Positions 24,604-25,687 of a stretch of 25,687 bases of DNA are shown piece by piece; position 1 is the stretch's first letter; every line of letters starts with the position of its first letter. This DNA comes from Strigomonas culicis (Eukaryota > Euglenozoa > Kinetoplastea > Trypanosomatida > Trypanosomatidae), in assembly GCA_000482145.1 (NCBI GenBank), contig AUXH01000251.1, positions 1 to 25,687 on the forward strand. Reading direction: 5' to 3'. Position numbers and translations under genes: made by a program. The notes under the pieces were generated by a model. It was not told the DNA's origin and did no database searches. It worked only from the letters and a program-made list of their open reading frames with translations.

Positions 24604-25164
24604 TCACACAAAGTAGAGAATGAGGCTCGCCATGCAGGCAAAGGCAATGAGCACCAGCAGCAGCGTCCACCGCTCGCGCTCCTTCCCCTTGGCGCGGCCG
24701 ACGGCATCGGCCGCCGCCGCGGCGGCGGCCGTCACGTAGCAGCCCACGACCTCCACCACGTCGCGGTGGAGTCCGGCAGCGGCCGCCGCCGGGCTGGTCG
24801 CGCACCGCTGCGGATGGCAGCCGAGGCTGCCGGTGGCGCCGGACGACGGTGCGCTACTGAGGTCAGCGCTGCTGCACGGCGTGGACGACGCGCGGAGCGC
24901 CGACTTCAGCGGTGTGAGGCCCGCCTGGTACGTCAGCCGTCGCGGCGCGCTGCCGGCCGCGCCGGAGCGGCGCGCGGAGGAAGCGGAGTGGCGGCCGCTG
25001 CAGCAGACGGAGCCCTTCCCGCCGCCGACGTACGTCAGCTCGGTGAGGTGGTGCACCTCCGCGTTGAGCGCGGAGGGCTGCAGCAGCGGCGGGCACCGGC
25101 TGGCCGGCGGGGACGGCGTGCGGGTAGGCAACGGCACAGGCATGGAGGCTGCGACGAGGCTCAT
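24604..25164 (-). CDS. Hypothetical tail-anchored membrane protein, 186 residues
   Basis: I do not recognise a family. Reading from ATG 25164, the first half is Ser/Pro/Ala-rich and probably disordered, with cysteines at 24, 54, 55, 97, 116 and 121. Residues 131-160 could form an Ala-rich helix (DVVEVVGCYVTAAAAAA). A basic/acidic KGKERER stretch at 159-165 is followed by one hydrophobic segment (WTLLLVLIAFACMASLILYFV, 166-186) that ends the protein. A lone C-terminal membrane segment after a charged patch is the layout of tail-anchored proteins, such as SNAREs or organelle surface factors, but I see no SNARE heptad pattern. Codon use is GC-rich like the other genes. The frame extends upstream only from a TTG (25254). 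The start is uncertain: the first AG after the nearest pyrimidine tract lies inside ATG-AG of this start, which would move translation to ATG 25143 (179 residues). Confidence 0.65.
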   Translation of the reverse strand: MSLVAASMPVPLPTRTPSPPASRCPPLLQPSALNAEVHHLTELTYVGGGKGSVCCSGRHSASSARRSGAAGSAPRRLTYQAGLTPLKSALRASSTPCSSADLSSAPSSGATGSLGCHPQRCATSPAAAAAGLHRDVVEVVGCYVTAAAAAAADAVGRAKGKERERWTLLLVLIAFACMASLILYFV

Positions 25165-25200
25165 TCCGTGTGAGGGGAGAAGGAGGGTACAACACGAAAA
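25160..25200 (-). promoter_or_regulatory. Pyrimidine tract and possible acceptor AG at the tail-anchored gene
   Basis: The transcribed strand has T and C/T runs (complement of about 25172-25200). The first AG downstream is the complement of 25160-25161, directly after ATG 25164. AGs further upstream (for example the complement of CT at 25236-25237) lack a good pyrimidine tract. The true acceptor is unresolved. Confidence 0.4.
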
Positions 25201-25337
25201 AAAAAGTAGCAAAAGGGGGTATAAATGAGAGTAAACTCCCTTCTTCGTTTGCAATAATACCTTAAACTTGTATTGTTTTTATTTTCGCTTTTCGTTTTTT
25301 GCTTTTGTTTTTCGTTTTTATTGTATTTTTTTTTAGG

Positions 25338-25365
25338 GTTTAGTGTGAGTGTGGGTGTGGGTAAG
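25338..25365. repeat. GT/GGG-rich tract
   Basis: The plus strand carries GGG and GTGTGGGTGTGGG-type steps, similar in style to the tract at 4364-4384. The single GGGTTTAG-like piece at its start is too short to be telomeric. Confidence 0.4.
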
Positions 25366-25640
25366 TGGTTGAAAACCAGGTTACAGATACGTCAGTGTAT
25401 ATCTCAAATTCAAAAAAAGAAAAAAAAGAACCAAGGGGTAATACTACAAAAAAAAAGAAAAAAGCGTTTTTTTGTTATTAAATTACTGACAGAAGAGCTT
25501 AACTGTTCGCCAAAACTCCCAACCAAATATATATGTTGTATATTTGTTGACGCCTTTGTGATTAGTCTAGCGGTTCGTAAAAAAAAAGAGAGATACTTTA
25601 TTTTCCGTTTTTTTTTTTTTTTTCAAACAAGAAAAAAGGA

Positions 25641-25641
<1 letters not shown>

Positions 25642-25687
<46 letters not shown>
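25642..25687. repeat. (TA)n microsatellite reaching the window edge
   Basis: Twenty-three uninterrupted TA units run to the last base of the window, so the true length is not visible. Confidence 0.95.

Larger units (their letters stand above)
25165..25687. other. AT-rich upstream region with no gene seen
   Basis: About 520 nt before the tail-anchored gene, to the window edge. It contains T and A runs, a GT/GGG-rich tract at 25338-25365 and the terminal (TA)n tract. I see no gene. Confidence 0.65.

Noticed and set aside
25335..25350. Telomere-like TTTAGGGTTTAG piece
   Set aside because: A single partial unit, not a repeat array, next to ordinary intergenic sequence.

Overview
The window looks like nuclear DNA of a trypanosomatid (kinetoplastid) protist. 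All seven protein-coding genes I can support lie on the minus strand, are intronless, and have very GC-rich, GC3-biased coding regions. They are separated by AT-rich spacers full of homopolymers and microsatellites. On the transcribed strand, most start codons are preceded within about 20-105 nt by a polypyrimidine tract and an AG, as expected for spliced-leader trans-splicing of a polycistronic transcript. The taxonomic call is an inference from this architecture and the gene content; I cannot name a species.

Layout, in transcription order (right to left). (1) 25164-24604: a small protein of unknown function with one C-terminal membrane segment (tail-anchored type). (2) 23324-22407: sterol C-5 desaturase (lathosterol oxidase, ERG3 type), with all three histidine boxes. 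(3) 21086-6942: a complete axonemal dynein heavy chain of 4714 residues; its C-terminus matches the inner-arm I1/f 1-beta (DNAH2) class. (4) 6275-5706: a small protein whose core fits the YceI lipocalin-like domain. (5) 5401-4784: a 205-residue protein I do not recognise. (6) 3832-2801: a metallo-beta-lactamase-fold hydrolase of the PhnP/C777.06c type. (7) 2484-1: the N-terminal 828 residues of DNA polymerase zeta catalytic subunit (REV3), cut by the window edge before the polymerase domain.

The genes do not form a functional pathway. They cover flagellar motility, sterol synthesis, translesion DNA synthesis and a few small orphan or poorly known proteins, as is normal for a kinetoplastid transcription unit. 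There is no strand switch, tRNA, rRNA, transposon or CRISPR array that I can support. The points most worth a second look are the YceI-like gene, the unrecognised 205-residue gene, a GC-rich self-complementary element just after the YceI-like stop, a 9-codon upstream ORF in the REV3 leader, a start/splice conflict in the tail-anchored gene, and two low-complexity insertions in the dynein tail.
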